Shown here one piece after another: positions 9,055 to 16,562 of a DNA stretch of 47,467 nt (its first letter is position 1; each line of letters begins with the position of its first letter). Under the pieces are notes generated by a model, which searched no databases, was not told the DNA's origin, and was given only the letters and a program-made list of their open reading frames with translations. The translations under genes and the position numbers were made by a program. The stretch comes from Oscillospiraceae bacterium (GTDB taxonomy: Bacteria > Bacillota > Clostridia > Oscillospirales > UBA929). The stretch spans positions 1-47,467 of the forward strand of contig WRLU01000014.1 in NCBI GenBank assembly GCA_009777475.1. Reading direction: 5' to 3'.

Positions 9055-9564
9055 TCATTGCTTCATCCGGCTTATCATTACCGCAAGGCGCATGGCTACG
9101 CGTGTCAGGAAAAAATCATACAGCAGGAAGAACACATTGAAAGTCACGGCCATTGGAAGCAAAACACCGTTGTAGCTCTCCAGGATAGCCGGAAAAATCA
9201 AGTAAAACAGCAGTACCGAGGCCCAAAAGCCGGCGTTGGCGGATAAAAGCTTCAAGAGAAACGATAGCTTGCGATGCCTTTGCGTTTCACATAGGCTTTT
9301 AAGGGTAGGATACAGGCCGAATATGCAGAGATACAGCACCGGGGCTTGTCTGCCGGCAAACAGAACAAGGCCCAAGACAGAGGCACACGCCCATGTCAGA
9401 AGCCCTGCGCGCCGGCTTTTGCCGTACAGCATGGCGGCTAATGGGCAAAGCCCTGCCGCCGCCGAAAGGGTGAGCTCGAAAAAAGGGATTGCCGTAGATA
9501 AAAACATCAGCACGGCAGAGGATGCCGCCATCATAGCTGAAAAAGTCAAATGCTTTAGCTTCAT
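9055..9564 (-). CDS. Small multi-pass membrane protein, function unknown
   Basis: 169 residues with about five hydrophobic segments (FSAMMAASSAVLMFLSTAIP, LTLSAAAGLCPLAAMLYG, LLTWACASVLGLVLFAG, ANAGFWASVLLFYLIFP, VFFLLYDFFLTRVAMRLAV). ATG at 9564 has GGAGG 7 nt upstream. The helix layout and the N-terminal KLTF..MMAA-like opening recall the ECF-transporter S-component or YybS-like families, but no diagnostic motif is visible. It lies downstream of the cdaA-ybbR-rseC-like set on the same strand, separated by a 133-nt gap that holds a large palindrome, so it may or may not be co-transcribed. Confidence 0.7.
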   Translation of the reverse strand: MKLKHLTFSAMMAASSAVLMFLSTAIPFFELTLSAAAGLCPLAAMLYGKSRRAGLLTWACASVLGLVLFAGRQAPVLYLCIFGLYPTLKSLCETQRHRKLSFLLKLLSANAGFWASVLLFYLIFPAILESYNGVLLPMAVTFNVFFLLYDFFLTRVAMRLAVMISRMKQ

Positions 9565-9681
9565 TAGGCTTCCTCCATTATCTGCCCTGCCCTCATAATC
9601 TGTTTAGCCTATTTCCTCATTTGCCATTTCGGCAGTTTTCACTGTTTTTCGTGGATTGGCGGAAGGATTCGGGTGGTTACA

Positions 9682-9714
9682 CTAATTCTGCGCAATGCTA
9701 TTGCGCAGAATTAG
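9682..9714. repeat. Perfect 15-3-15 palindrome at the end of the rseC-like gene
   Basis: CTAATTCTGCGCAAT (9682-9696), loop GCT, ATTGCGCAGAATTAG (9700-9714). The right arm encodes the last residues of the RseC-like protein and the TAG stop (9698-9700) falls at the loop. Downstream on the minus strand there is no T-run, so it is not a standard intrinsic terminator. It could be an RNA 3'-end hairpin, a protein-binding site or the scar of a small palindromic element. Confidence 0.75.
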
Positions 9715-10108
9715 TCCCTTCATCGGATAAAATGCTTATAATACATACCTGAACGCCTCCGCTTTCCTGCAAACGGCGGTTGACAAACATACAAAGGCCT
9801 AAGCCGAGCAATACCCCAAAACCGCCGCCTAATGGGTGGAAAATCCATCCGATAAAAAACAATGCTATCGGAACCAGGTATAAAAGAGCGGCCAGGGCAA
9901 GAGTGCTGCCTGTTTTGCTTTCAATTGTTACCCGGTCGCCAGGTTTTGCCTTAACCGGATTGCGTGCCAGAGCCTCAACAGGCTCATGGCGGGAGACACA
10001 CTCAGCGGGGCAACCGCTACACCCACGGGCGCAAGCCGACTGGCGGCACACCCGCACCATGCAAAGCCCGGGTACTACTGACTTGACTACAATCGCTGTC
10101 TGTGTCAT
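9698..10108 (-). CDS. RseC/MucC-family membrane protein (SoxR-reducing-system type)
   Basis: 136 residues. The N-terminal part holds a cysteine cluster (Cys16, 21, 26, 30, 33 and 37; ...CARGCSGCPAEC...), then a small beta-rich stretch (KAKPGDRVTIES) and two transmembrane helices (LALAALLYLVPIALFFIGWI and GGFGVLLGLGLCMFV). This is the RseC/MucC layout. In proteobacteria RseC works with Rsx/Rnf in reducing SoxR or modulates sigma-E; what it does in Clostridia is not established. The ATG overlaps the stop of the ybbR-like gene (ATGA), so it is translationally coupled as the third gene of the cdaA operon. The last codons lie inside a perfect palindrome. Confidence 0.8.
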   Translation of the reverse strand: MTQTAIVVKSVVPGLCMVRVCRQSACARGCSGCPAECVSRHEPVEALARNPVKAKPGDRVTIESKTGSTLALAALLYLVPIALFFIGWIFHPLGGGFGVLLGLGLCMFVNRRLQESGGVQVCIISILSDEGTNSAQ

Positions 10109-11391
10109 AGCGGCACGACACTAATTGTTACGGTGTATTCCTTGCTGACAATACCGTTGGGCAATTTTCTTATGCTTATTTCTGCCGGGTCGGTTCTTGT
10201 CCCGGGGACGAGGGTTTCGGAGGATAAATCCAGGGTGACCTGAATATCCTCAGGGGCGACCTTTGCGACTGCTTTTTCTTCACCTCTAATAGTAATGTCC
10301 ATTTCTCGCGTGACTATTTCTATTTTGTGACCGGCGGGCGGGGTGGCTTTTAGTGAAATATTTCTCTGGCCGACTGAAAGAGTACGCGTAACTGCCCCAT
10401 GAATTTTAATCTCGGCTTCTATCTCGCTAATTCCGGTTTCGTTTGTCACACCCTCGTCAAGCACAATCGGATAAATCCGGGTTTCATCCCCGGTTAAGGA
10501 TGTCAGATCCACAACGCCTAAATCAATGCGTTCAATGTTTTTAAGAGTTTCTGCCTCGCCGGATATGAGAATAGAGCCAATTTCCTTCATATTACCGGTT
10601 TCCTTTTCGTTATAATGGAAAATGTAGTCGATGTTGTCCCTGCTGATGCCTCCGCCTGGATTGAAGGAAAGCTCTAACGGCACTGTCTTGGTGTAGCTCA
10701 CAGATATAGTCAAAAGAACCTCATTGTCATATTCCAAGAGAGAGGCTCTTACCGGGTCGATGACCTCACCCTCGGAATCAACAAAGCTGAAGGATGAACG
10801 GTGGCTGACCGTTCTCTCAAGCTCGTAGCCCTCATAATAAACTACTGCCGCCTCAATTGAGTTTAGTATAGATACCGGACCCTTTACACGAATTTTCTCT
10901 GGCTCAAAGAGGTGCGGCTCCATTTTGTAGCCTTCGGCGGCAACAGTGTTTTCGTTTTGCAGCTTTATGTCAATATCCCTCTCATCGACCGCATCTACCT
11001 CTAGGGTTATTCCGGTGGGGACATGGCGCTTGGCTTGTACCGAGCTTGTGAGAGGAAGGCCAGTTATCTCGTAAGAGTAAGCTCGTACCCCGGCATAGGG
11101 GAGCTCGCGGGAAAAATCTATAACCGCCTTCAAATCATCCCTGTTGATTTTATATAAGTCTAAACGGCGGCCTTCGTAGGTAATAGAAACAGTTTGTGTC
11201 CAGCCGTCAACAACCGCTAAGCTACGTGCGTCCAAATACCTGTCGCTATTCAAAAATTCCAATTCAATGCCGTCTACGGTTATCTCTGCTAATGGGTCTA
11301 AAACCACCGTGACATATGCCCAGAGGGAAACGGCTGTTAACAAGGATATAAACCAGTAGAAAATATTATATTTCTTTATCCAGTTTATCAT
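10105..11391 (-). CDS. cdaR: YbbR-domain protein, putative CdaA regulator (CdaR)
   Basis: 428 residues: one N-terminal membrane anchor (IFYWFISLLTAVSLWAYVTVV) followed by an extracytoplasmic part built from about four YbbR-like beta repeats. In Firmicutes the YbbR protein CdaR binds and modulates the membrane diadenylate cyclase CdaA. The start codon overlaps the cdaA stop (ATGA) and the stop overlaps the start of the rseC-like gene. The usual third gene of this operon, glmM, is not present here; an RseC-like gene takes its place. Confidence 0.9.
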   Translation of the reverse strand: MINWIKKYNIFYWFISLLTAVSLWAYVTVVLDPLAEITVDGIELEFLNSDRYLDARSLAVVDGWTQTVSITYEGRRLDLYKINRDDLKAVIDFSRELPYAGVRAYSYEITGLPLTSSVQAKRHVPTGITLEVDAVDERDIDIKLQNENTVAAEGYKMEPHLFEPEKIRVKGPVSILNSIEAAVVYYEGYELERTVSHRSSFSFVDSEGEVIDPVRASLLEYDNEVLLTISVSYTKTVPLELSFNPGGGISRDNIDYIFHYNEKETGNMKEIGSILISGEAETLKNIERIDLGVVDLTSLTGDETRIYPIVLDEGVTNETGISEIEAEIKIHGAVTRTLSVGQRNISLKATPPAGHKIEIVTREMDITIRGEEKAVAKVAPEDIQVTLDLSSETLVPGTRTDPAEISIRKLPNGIVSKEYTVTISVVPL

Positions 11392-12281
11392 TCCGCCTTC
11401 CCCCTTCTTTTCAAACGGTGGAAAAATCCTGCAAAGCCTTCGGGTGCTTCCTTTTCAATTGCGGGAGCAAGCTCTATACGCAAGAGCTTTTCAAGGGCCT
11501 CCGGGGTTAAATGCCGTTTCAGCATACCATTTGTTACAACTGAAATAGAACCTGTTTCTTCTGAAACTACAACGACCACGGCATCGGAATTTTCGCTCAT
11601 GCCGATTGCGGCGCGATGGCGCATGCCCAAGTCGCGGCTTAGCTTATTGTCAGAGGATAAGGGGAGCATACAGCCGGCACAGATAATTTTACCGCCCTTG
11701 ATAATTATTGCTCCATCGTGCAACGGTGCCTTAGGGAAGAAGATATTCTTCAAAAGCTCTGTTGTAACAGCGGCATTTATCATTGTTCCGGTTTTTACAA
11801 CGTCTGTTAAAATAACCCTACGTTCAAACACAATTAAAGCACCCTGGCGGCTCCACGACATAGCACGGCAGGCCTCTACCGCCTGTGAAATTTCTTTTTC
11901 GGTATCATAGGCTTCTGTACGCCCAACGAGGCTAGACAATGCTCCGGCACCCATTTGGCCTAACATTTTACGCAGCTCTGGCTGGAAGATGATGATAACA
12001 GCCAGCAAGCCTACCTGCAAGGCACTGTTAAGCAAAAAAGTCAGAACATTGAGGCGCAGCAGCTCTGAAACCCAGAGCAGCAAAATTAAAACTAAAAAGC
12101 CTTTAAGCACACCGAATGCGTTTGATTTGCGCAACAGACGAATGCCGAAATAAACTAACACAGTTACGAGCAAAATGTCCGCCGCGTCCATAATGGTCAT
12201 AGTTGAAACATAGGCCCGGATGTTATAGTACATATCATTGAGAACACTTCGTATAAGGTCAAAAATCACGCCGTGTTTCAC
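11388..12281 (-). CDS. cdaA: Diadenylate cyclase CdaA (c-di-AMP synthase)
   Basis: 297 residues. It makes c-di-AMP from two ATP. An N-terminal block of about three transmembrane helices (residues about 33-100) is followed by the DAC domain with the signature D189-G-A (LHDGAIII) and R221-H-R (RHRAAIG). GTG at 12281 is preceded by GAAGGGCAG. The length and layout are those of the CdaA type rather than DisA or CdaS. It is the first gene of cdaA-cdaR-rseC-like and lies behind a plausible promoter at 12333-12305. Confidence 0.95.
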   Translation of the reverse strand: MKHGVIFDLIRSVLNDMYYNIRAYVSTMTIMDAADILLVTVLVYFGIRLLRKSNAFGVLKGFLVLILLLWVSELLRLNVLTFLLNSALQVGLLAVIIIFQPELRKMLGQMGAGALSSLVGRTEAYDTEKEISQAVEACRAMSWSRQGALIVFERRVILTDVVKTGTMINAAVTTELLKNIFFPKAPLHDGAIIIKGGKIICAGCMLPLSSDNKLSRDLGMRHRAAIGMSENSDAVVVVVSEETGSISVVTNGMLKRHLTPEALEKLLRIELAPAIEKEAPEGFAGFFHRLKRRGKAE

Positions 12282-12304
12282 CTGCCCTTCAGAGTCTGAT
12301 TTTT

Positions 12305-12333
12305 ATTGTAGCACAAGATAGGGCGTATGTGAA
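12305..12333 (-). promoter_or_regulatory. Sigma-A-like promoter of the cdaA operon
   Basis: On the minus strand TTCACA (12333-12328), 17 nt, TACAAT (12310-12305). The leader to the GTG at 12281 is short, about 15 nt. Confidence 0.6.
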
Positions 12334-12415
12334 GTACCCATATACAAAAAAAATTATGTCAGCCGGGGGCGATTTTAGTTGATTTACAGGGGTGCCCTGC
12401 GAGGGAAGAAGGGTC

Positions 12416-12443
12416 TTGAAAAATTGTTATAAAAGTGTATAAT
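12416..12443 (+). promoter_or_regulatory. Sigma-A promoter of the ureohydrolase gene
   Basis: TTGAAA (12416-12421), 16 nt, TATAAT (12438-12443). The leader of about 75 nt contains an 8-bp arm pair, AGTTTTCC and GGAAAACT, that could form a hairpin just before the ribosome binding site GAGGTG. Confidence 0.7.
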
Positions 12444-12524
12444 ATACATGGGCTGCCGATTCGGCCAGTTTTCCGCCGTGAGGACTTGAAAAGGAAAACT
12501 TTTAAATAATTGAGGTGTGATATA

Positions 12525-13373
12525 TTGGATAAAATTCCAAAATGGTTTATCGGCTGCGATGCGATGTATGAACAGTCAGATACTGTGCTTTTTGGCGCAC
12601 CATTTGACTCTACCGCATCATTTCGGCCTGGATCCAGATTTGCCCCCCGGCATATGCGTGAGGATTCCTGCGGTCTTGAAACCTACAGCCCTTATCAGGA
12701 CAGGGATTTAGAAAACACTAGTATTTTTGATGCTGGGGATTTAGAGCTTTGTATCGGCGACACGCGGACCGCACTCGCTCAGATTGAGGGCTTTGTGTCA
12801 CAGTTGCTGCACGAGAAAAAACGCCCGGTCATGTTGGGCGGTGAGCATTTGGTTTCACTTGGGGCAATACGCGCTATGTCTAAACAATACCATGATTTGC
12901 ACATTATACACTTTGATGCCCACGCGGATTTAAGGGATAGCTATCTGGGGACAGAGCTTTCTCATGCAACTGTCATCCGCAGAGTGTGGGATATTCTCGG
13001 CGATGGCCGCATATATCAGTTTGGCATACGGTCGGGCGACAGAGGTGAATTTTTTTGGGCGGAAAACCGTGTTCATACACAGAAATTCAATTTTAACGGC
13101 TTAGAGGATACGGTAAATGCTCTCAGAGGCAAGCCCATTTACTTTACCTTAGACCTTGATGTGCTTGACCCATCGTGTTTTCCCGGTACAGGCACACCGG
13201 AAGCCGGAGGGGTAAGCTTCTCTGAATTACTAGATGCCGTGCTCCTGCTAAAACCTCTAAATATAGTCGGCTTCGATATGGTTGAATTATCTCCGCCGCT
13301 TGACCACAGCGGTGTGTCCACGGCAACGGCTTGTAAGCTGCTGAGAGAGCTTTTGCTTTTAGGGTCTGTTTAG
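12525..13373 (+). CDS. speB: Agmatinase-type ureohydrolase
   Basis: 282 residues. TTG at 12525 was preferred over an in-frame TTG at 12510 because GAGGTG ends 7 nt before it. All dinuclear manganese-site motifs of the arginase/agmatinase family are present: H108 in GGEH, D131-A-H133-A-D135, and D210-L-D212 in the segment leading to DPSCFPGTGTPEAGG. The family hydrolyses agmatine or other guanidino compounds to an amine and urea. Agmatinase is the likeliest call by length, but arginase, guanidinobutyrase or formimidoylglutamase specificity cannot be excluded. It has its own promoter and faces the ylmC-like gene, whose end is 30 nt away. Confidence 0.85.
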   Translation: MDKIPKWFIGCDAMYEQSDTVLFGAPFDSTASFRPGSRFAPRHMREDSCGLETYSPYQDRDLENTSIFDAGDLELCIGDTRTALAQIEGFVSQLLHEKKRPVMLGGEHLVSLGAIRAMSKQYHDLHIIHFDAHADLRDSYLGTELSHATVIRRVWDILGDGRIYQFGIRSGDRGEFFWAENRVHTQKFNFNGLEDTVNALRGKPIYFTLDLDVLDPSCFPGTGTPEAGGVSFSELLDAVLLLKPLNIVGFDMVELSPPLDHSGVSTATACKLLRELLLLGSV

Positions 13374-13403
13374 TACCTTGGGGAGTCTATGCATGATAAT
13401 AAC

Positions 13404-13646
13404 CTAAGGCTTCTCTACCAAAATAATATCATCGCCAATTCTTACGATAGCAGGCCAAGGGATGATGATATCATCTCCTCTGCCGAAAATACCGAAGTAT
13501 TTACAGGCACCGGGGACAATAATGGCACACAGATGTCCGGTTACGGTATCTATCTCAACATCGCAAGGGTATCCCAGGCGGCATCCATCGCATACGTTTA
13601 CAACTTCCTTGCAGCGTAAGTCCGTTATCCGGCATGGCTTCCGCAT
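13404..13646 (-). CDS. YlmC/YmxH-family PRC-barrel sporulation protein
   Basis: 80 residues, a single PRC-barrel domain (ITDLRCKEVVNVCDGCRLGYPCDVEID... PWPAIVRIGDDIILVE). The family is annotated as sporulation-associated in Bacilli and Clostridia; the molecular role is unknown. ATG at 13646 has GAGGAG 9 nt upstream. A close match to the mother-cell sigma-E promoter consensus lies just upstream, which independently points to expression in sporulation. Confidence 0.88.
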   Translation of the reverse strand: MRKPCRITDLRCKEVVNVCDGCRLGYPCDVEIDTVTGHLCAIIVPGACKYFGIFGRGDDIIIPWPAIVRIGDDIILVEKP

Positions 13647-13685
13647 ACGGCAACACTCCTCTTTTTACAATTACGATAACGTTAT

Positions 13686-13714
13686 ATTGTATGAGAGGGG
13701 GAGGGGCAGTATGC
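13686..13714 (-). promoter_or_regulatory. Sigma-E-type (sporulation) promoter for the ylmC-like gene
   Basis: On the minus strand GCATACT (13714-13708), 14 nt, CATACAAT (13693-13686). CATACAAT equals the known sigma-E -10 consensus, and the -35 and spacer length fit the B. subtilis/Clostridium sigma-E pattern. The start codon at 13646 is about 40 nt downstream. Confidence 0.65.
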
Positions 13715-13829
13715 TTGCCAATTTACCATCATCAACCTCTGCTGCTTGGGCACTGGGCCAAAAGTATCCATCCCGGATAACATTGGTCTTTTTGGAGACT
13801 ATCTTCGTTGTCAGCATCGGTCCACGAAA

Positions 13830-13852
13830 AAATGGCGAGGAATCTGCCATTT
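13830..13852 (-). terminator. Rho-independent terminator of the rnf operon
   Basis: On the minus strand AAATGGC, a 9-nt loop, GCCATTT, then further T residues (six T in total). It lies about 30 nt after the rnfB stop. The stem is short but the position and T-run fit. Confidence 0.5.
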
Positions 13853-13880
13853 AAATAGGCAGCTTTCATCGGTTATCCGC

Positions 13881-14735
13881 TCACGCTTTAATTTCCGGGG
13901 AGGTCTGCTTAACAGGCTGTATGCATTTTGTCGGGCATACCCCAATGCAGGAATTACAGCCGGTACACTTTTCATAATCAATCTCGGCGAGGAAATTTTT
14001 AACCTCAATGGCACCGTCAGGACACACGCTAACGCATTTGCGGCAGCCGATGCACGCGCTGGAGCAGCTTTTTCTTGCGGCGGCACCTTTTTGAGTGTTT
14101 TTACACTTTACAACAGGCGACACGCCATCTTTTTCCATCGCGATAAGCCCCTTGGGGCAGGCTTTTACGCAGAGACCGCAGCCGCTGCACAGATCCGGGA
14201 CAATACGAGCAAGGTCATCGTTTATACAAACTGCAATGGGCGGCGGAGGGTTAAGGGAATCGGAGTGTTTTTGGCAAGCGTCACGGCAGTCACCATAGCC
14301 AAGACACCCGAATGGGCAGGTGCCTTGACCGCCGAAAAGCTCGGCGGCTGCCATACAGGTTTGTATGCCGCTGTACTCCATTTTTTTATTCATGGCAGTG
14401 CTGCCGCCGGCGCAGTGGACAATAGCGCGCTGATGCTCGAAGACGCTGGATTCAATTCCCAATATTTCGCCCAGTTTTTTTGCCGCTTCGGCACCTCCCG
14501 GAATACACAGTGTTTCGGCTGGAGGAGATTCCGAGACAAGTGCCTTGGCATAGCCTGAACATCCGGGAAAACCGCAGGCACCGCAGTTTGTCATAGGGAG
14601 TATTTCCGTAATTTTTTCAATCCGATTATCACTAGGGCTAACCGCCATGAATTTAGACGCCGTACACAAAACAATGGCACAGACAGCACCGATTCCGGCG
14701 ACTAAAACAGCTGCGTAAATAATCATCATATCCAT
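13881..14735 (-). CDS. rnfB: Rnf complex iron-sulfur subunit RnfB
   Basis: 284 residues. ATG at 14735 (MDMMIIYAAVLVAGIG) has an AAGGGGGGG site directly upstream; a longer frame would run into rnfA. An N-terminal membrane anchor is followed by the Fer4_12-type cluster motif NCGACGFPGC and three ferredoxin-type motifs (CSGCGLCVKACP, CIGCRKCVSVCP, CTGCNSCIGVCP). RnfB is the electron entry subunit that accepts electrons from reduced ferredoxin. It is the last gene of the rnfCDGEAB operon, 28 nt after rnfA. Confidence 0.95.
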   Translation of the reverse strand: MDMMIIYAAVLVAGIGAVCAIVLCTASKFMAVSPSDNRIEKITEILPMTNCGACGFPGCSGYAKALVSESPPAETLCIPGGAEAAKKLGEILGIESSVFEHQRAIVHCAGGSTAMNKKMEYSGIQTCMAAAELFGGQGTCPFGCLGYGDCRDACQKHSDSLNPPPPIAVCINDDLARIVPDLCSGCGLCVKACPKGLIAMEKDGVSPVVKCKNTQKGAAARKSCSSACIGCRKCVSVCPDGAIEVKNFLAEIDYEKCTGCNSCIGVCPTKCIQPVKQTSPEIKA

Positions 14736-14763
14736 GTAGTACCCCCCCTTAAAATCTGGGCTT

Positions 14764-15363
14764 TCAATGCCCGAACAGATTTTCAACAACTCCGCCGAAG
14801 GCAAAGAACGAAAGCGAAAGAATTGCCGCTGAAATAAGTGTAAGCGGAATGCCCTTGAAGGAAGGGGGCGGATCGGCGTTTTGGGTATGTTCCCGGATCC
14901 CCGAAAAAAGTATCATAGCCAAAAAGAAGCCCCCTCCTGCACCTAAGGCGTTTACAACAGCCTCGAAAAAGGTATAATCGTTATTAATATTTGTAATAGT
15001 TACGCCAAATATAACGCAGTTGGATACCATGAGGGGGAGAAAAACTCCAAGAGCATCATGCAAAGGCGGTATATATCTTTTTAGTATGATTTTAGTAAGC
15101 TGAACTAAGGCTGCGATAACAAGTATGAATACAACGGTCTGTAGATAGTCAAGTCCTTTTTCGTGAAGTATATAGTGCTGTATAGGCCAGGTAGCAGCTG
15201 TGGCGATAAGCATGACAAACATGACTGCACCGCTCATTCCGGCAGCATTTTTGATTTCCTTTGAAACTCCCAGAAAGGGACACATGCCCAAAAATTGGCT
15301 CAAAACATAGTTGTTGACAAACACCGCACTCATCATAATTACAATCATATGCTTGACATCCAT
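14764..15363 (-). CDS. rnfA: Rnf complex membrane subunit RnfA
   Basis: 199 residues, about six transmembrane helices, with the family hallmarks NYVLSQFLGMCPFLGVSKE and VSNCVIFGV. RnfA and RnfE are pseudo-symmetric inner-membrane subunits that share a 2Fe-2S site in Rnf/NQR. The two conserved cysteines (in FLGMCPFLG and SNCVIFG) are present. It starts 3 nt after the rnfE stop. Confidence 0.95.
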   Translation of the reverse strand: MDVKHMIVIMMSAVFVNNYVLSQFLGMCPFLGVSKEIKNAAGMSGAVMFVMLIATAATWPIQHYILHEKGLDYLQTVVFILVIAALVQLTKIILKRYIPPLHDALGVFLPLMVSNCVIFGVTITNINNDYTFFEAVVNALGAGGGFFLAMILFSGIREHTQNADPPPSFKGIPLTLISAAILSLSFFAFGGVVENLFGH

Positions 15364-15366
15364 TAT

Positions 15367-16044
15367 TTACTGACCACCTTTCCCACAGTTATGCTCCGAA
15401 GGACAGCCGGCACAACCGAACTCAGTCCTTCTAAGGGCTTTGCCGCGTGATACTTTGTTTACAATGGCAATAAGGATGGCGAAAACGACAAAACCACCAG
15501 GTGCCATAGTGAAAATCGGGATATTATAAGTTGACAGCAACGGAATAGAAATGCCGAACCATGTCCCCGAACCTAATATTTCTCGGATTGATGCCATAGC
15601 GGTCAGGGCGAGTGTAAAGCCTGCTCCCATCCCTAACGCATCCACCGCCGAATTTATGACTGAGTTTTTCCGGGCAAAGACCTCGGCCCGGGAAAAAACT
15701 ATGCAGTTAACGACTATAAGGGGAAGGAAAATCCCCAAGGCTTGATACAGAGGGTAAGCGAATGCTTCGACAAACATCTGGACGAAGCTTACAAATCCGG
15801 CGATTAGTACAATATAGCATGGTATACGCACCCTCTTAGGGATAATGCCCCTGGCAGATGAAATGGCAATGTTGGAACAGATGAGGACAAAGGTAGCCGC
15901 GATTCCCATTCCAAGGGCATTTGAGGATTGGGTTGATACCGCTAGTGCCGGGCATATGCCCAAAAGAGAGACTAAAACCGGATTTTCTTTAACAAGCCCA
16001 TTTGTCAGGATCCCTAGCTTTGGTGTTTTTTTAAGCCTTGTCAA
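15367..16044 (-). CDS. rnfE: Rnf complex membrane subunit RnfE
   Basis: 225 residues, about six transmembrane helices, with ENPVLVSLLGICPALAVS and LIVVNCIVFSRAEVFA, including the paired cysteines of this family. The TTG start at 16044 overlaps the rnfG stop (TTGA) and is preceded by GGAGGCGAGG. The C-terminal tail is Cys-rich (FGCAGCPSEHNCGKGG); such a tail might bind metal but is not part of the core fold. Confidence 0.94.
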   Translation of the reverse strand: MTRLKKTPKLGILTNGLVKENPVLVSLLGICPALAVSTQSSNALGMGIAATFVLICSNIAISSARGIIPKRVRIPCYIVLIAGFVSFVQMFVEAFAYPLYQALGIFLPLIVVNCIVFSRAEVFARKNSVINSAVDALGMGAGFTLALTAMASIREILGSGTWFGISIPLLSTYNIPIFTMAPGGFVVFAILIAIVNKVSRGKALRRTEFGCAGCPSEHNCGKGGQ

Positions 16045-16562
16045 GACCTCGCCTCCTTTACAATTTCAAAAGCATCCAGGGCATCTTGTACTCCTCTGAT
16101 GTATCCGCCGGAGGAAACAGTTGCCCCGGTCAACCCATCAAAGCGTTTGCCTTTTTCCTCTTGTGACATTGCTTCGGCAAATGCTTTGTCGCCAAATCCG
16201 GGGGTTTCGTTATGTTCTAATACTTTGTTTCTGATGCTGCCGCCATCATTATCTATGCCGCACATAAGCTTAAATTCCCCGCCGTAACCTATTGCATTTA
16301 CTATGAACACAAAGCCGTTTCCAGCTGAAGACTCATAAATTTCTGCAATTGAGTAAGGAAATTTATGATCCTTAAGAGTTTGGTAGATAGGGGTGAATTC
16401 CCCGGCATTAGGGATGATTTCTGCCATAGCCTCACCTTCTCTCTTGCTAGCTGCTTCTTCAATGATAGGACGAGTTTTAAAGTTGCCTAGCGCAAGCATG
16501 CCAGATATGAAAAGGCATATGAATGACAGGGCAAGAATCGGCTTGATAAAATCTTTTTTCAC
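16041..16562 (-). CDS. rnfG: Rnf complex flavoprotein subunit RnfG
   Basis: 173 residues. One N-terminal membrane helix (PILALSFICLFISGMLAL), then an FMN-binding domain with the covalent attachment motif DGLTGATVSS, where the Thr after GA carries FMN in characterised homologues. The GTG start overlaps the rnfD stop. The domain faces the outside of the membrane in known complexes. Confidence 0.95.
   Translation of the reverse strand: MKKDFIKPILALSFICLFISGMLALGNFKTRPIIEEAASKREGEAMAEIIPNAGEFTPIYQTLKDHKFPYSIAEIYESSAGNGFVFIVNAIGYGGEFKLMCGIDNDGGSIRNKVLEHNETPGFGDKAFAEAMSQEEKGKRFDGLTGATVSSGGYIRGVQDALDAFEIVKEARS

Noticed and set aside
13671..13850. 59-residue minus-strand frame between rnfB and the ylmC-like gene
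   Set aside because: It has no ribosome binding site, covers a sigma-E-like promoter and a terminator-like hairpin, and resembles nothing known.
13746..14558. Plus-strand frame of 270 codons opposite rnfB
   Set aside because: It is antisense to a clearly identified iron-sulfur protein gene and has no recognisable domain.
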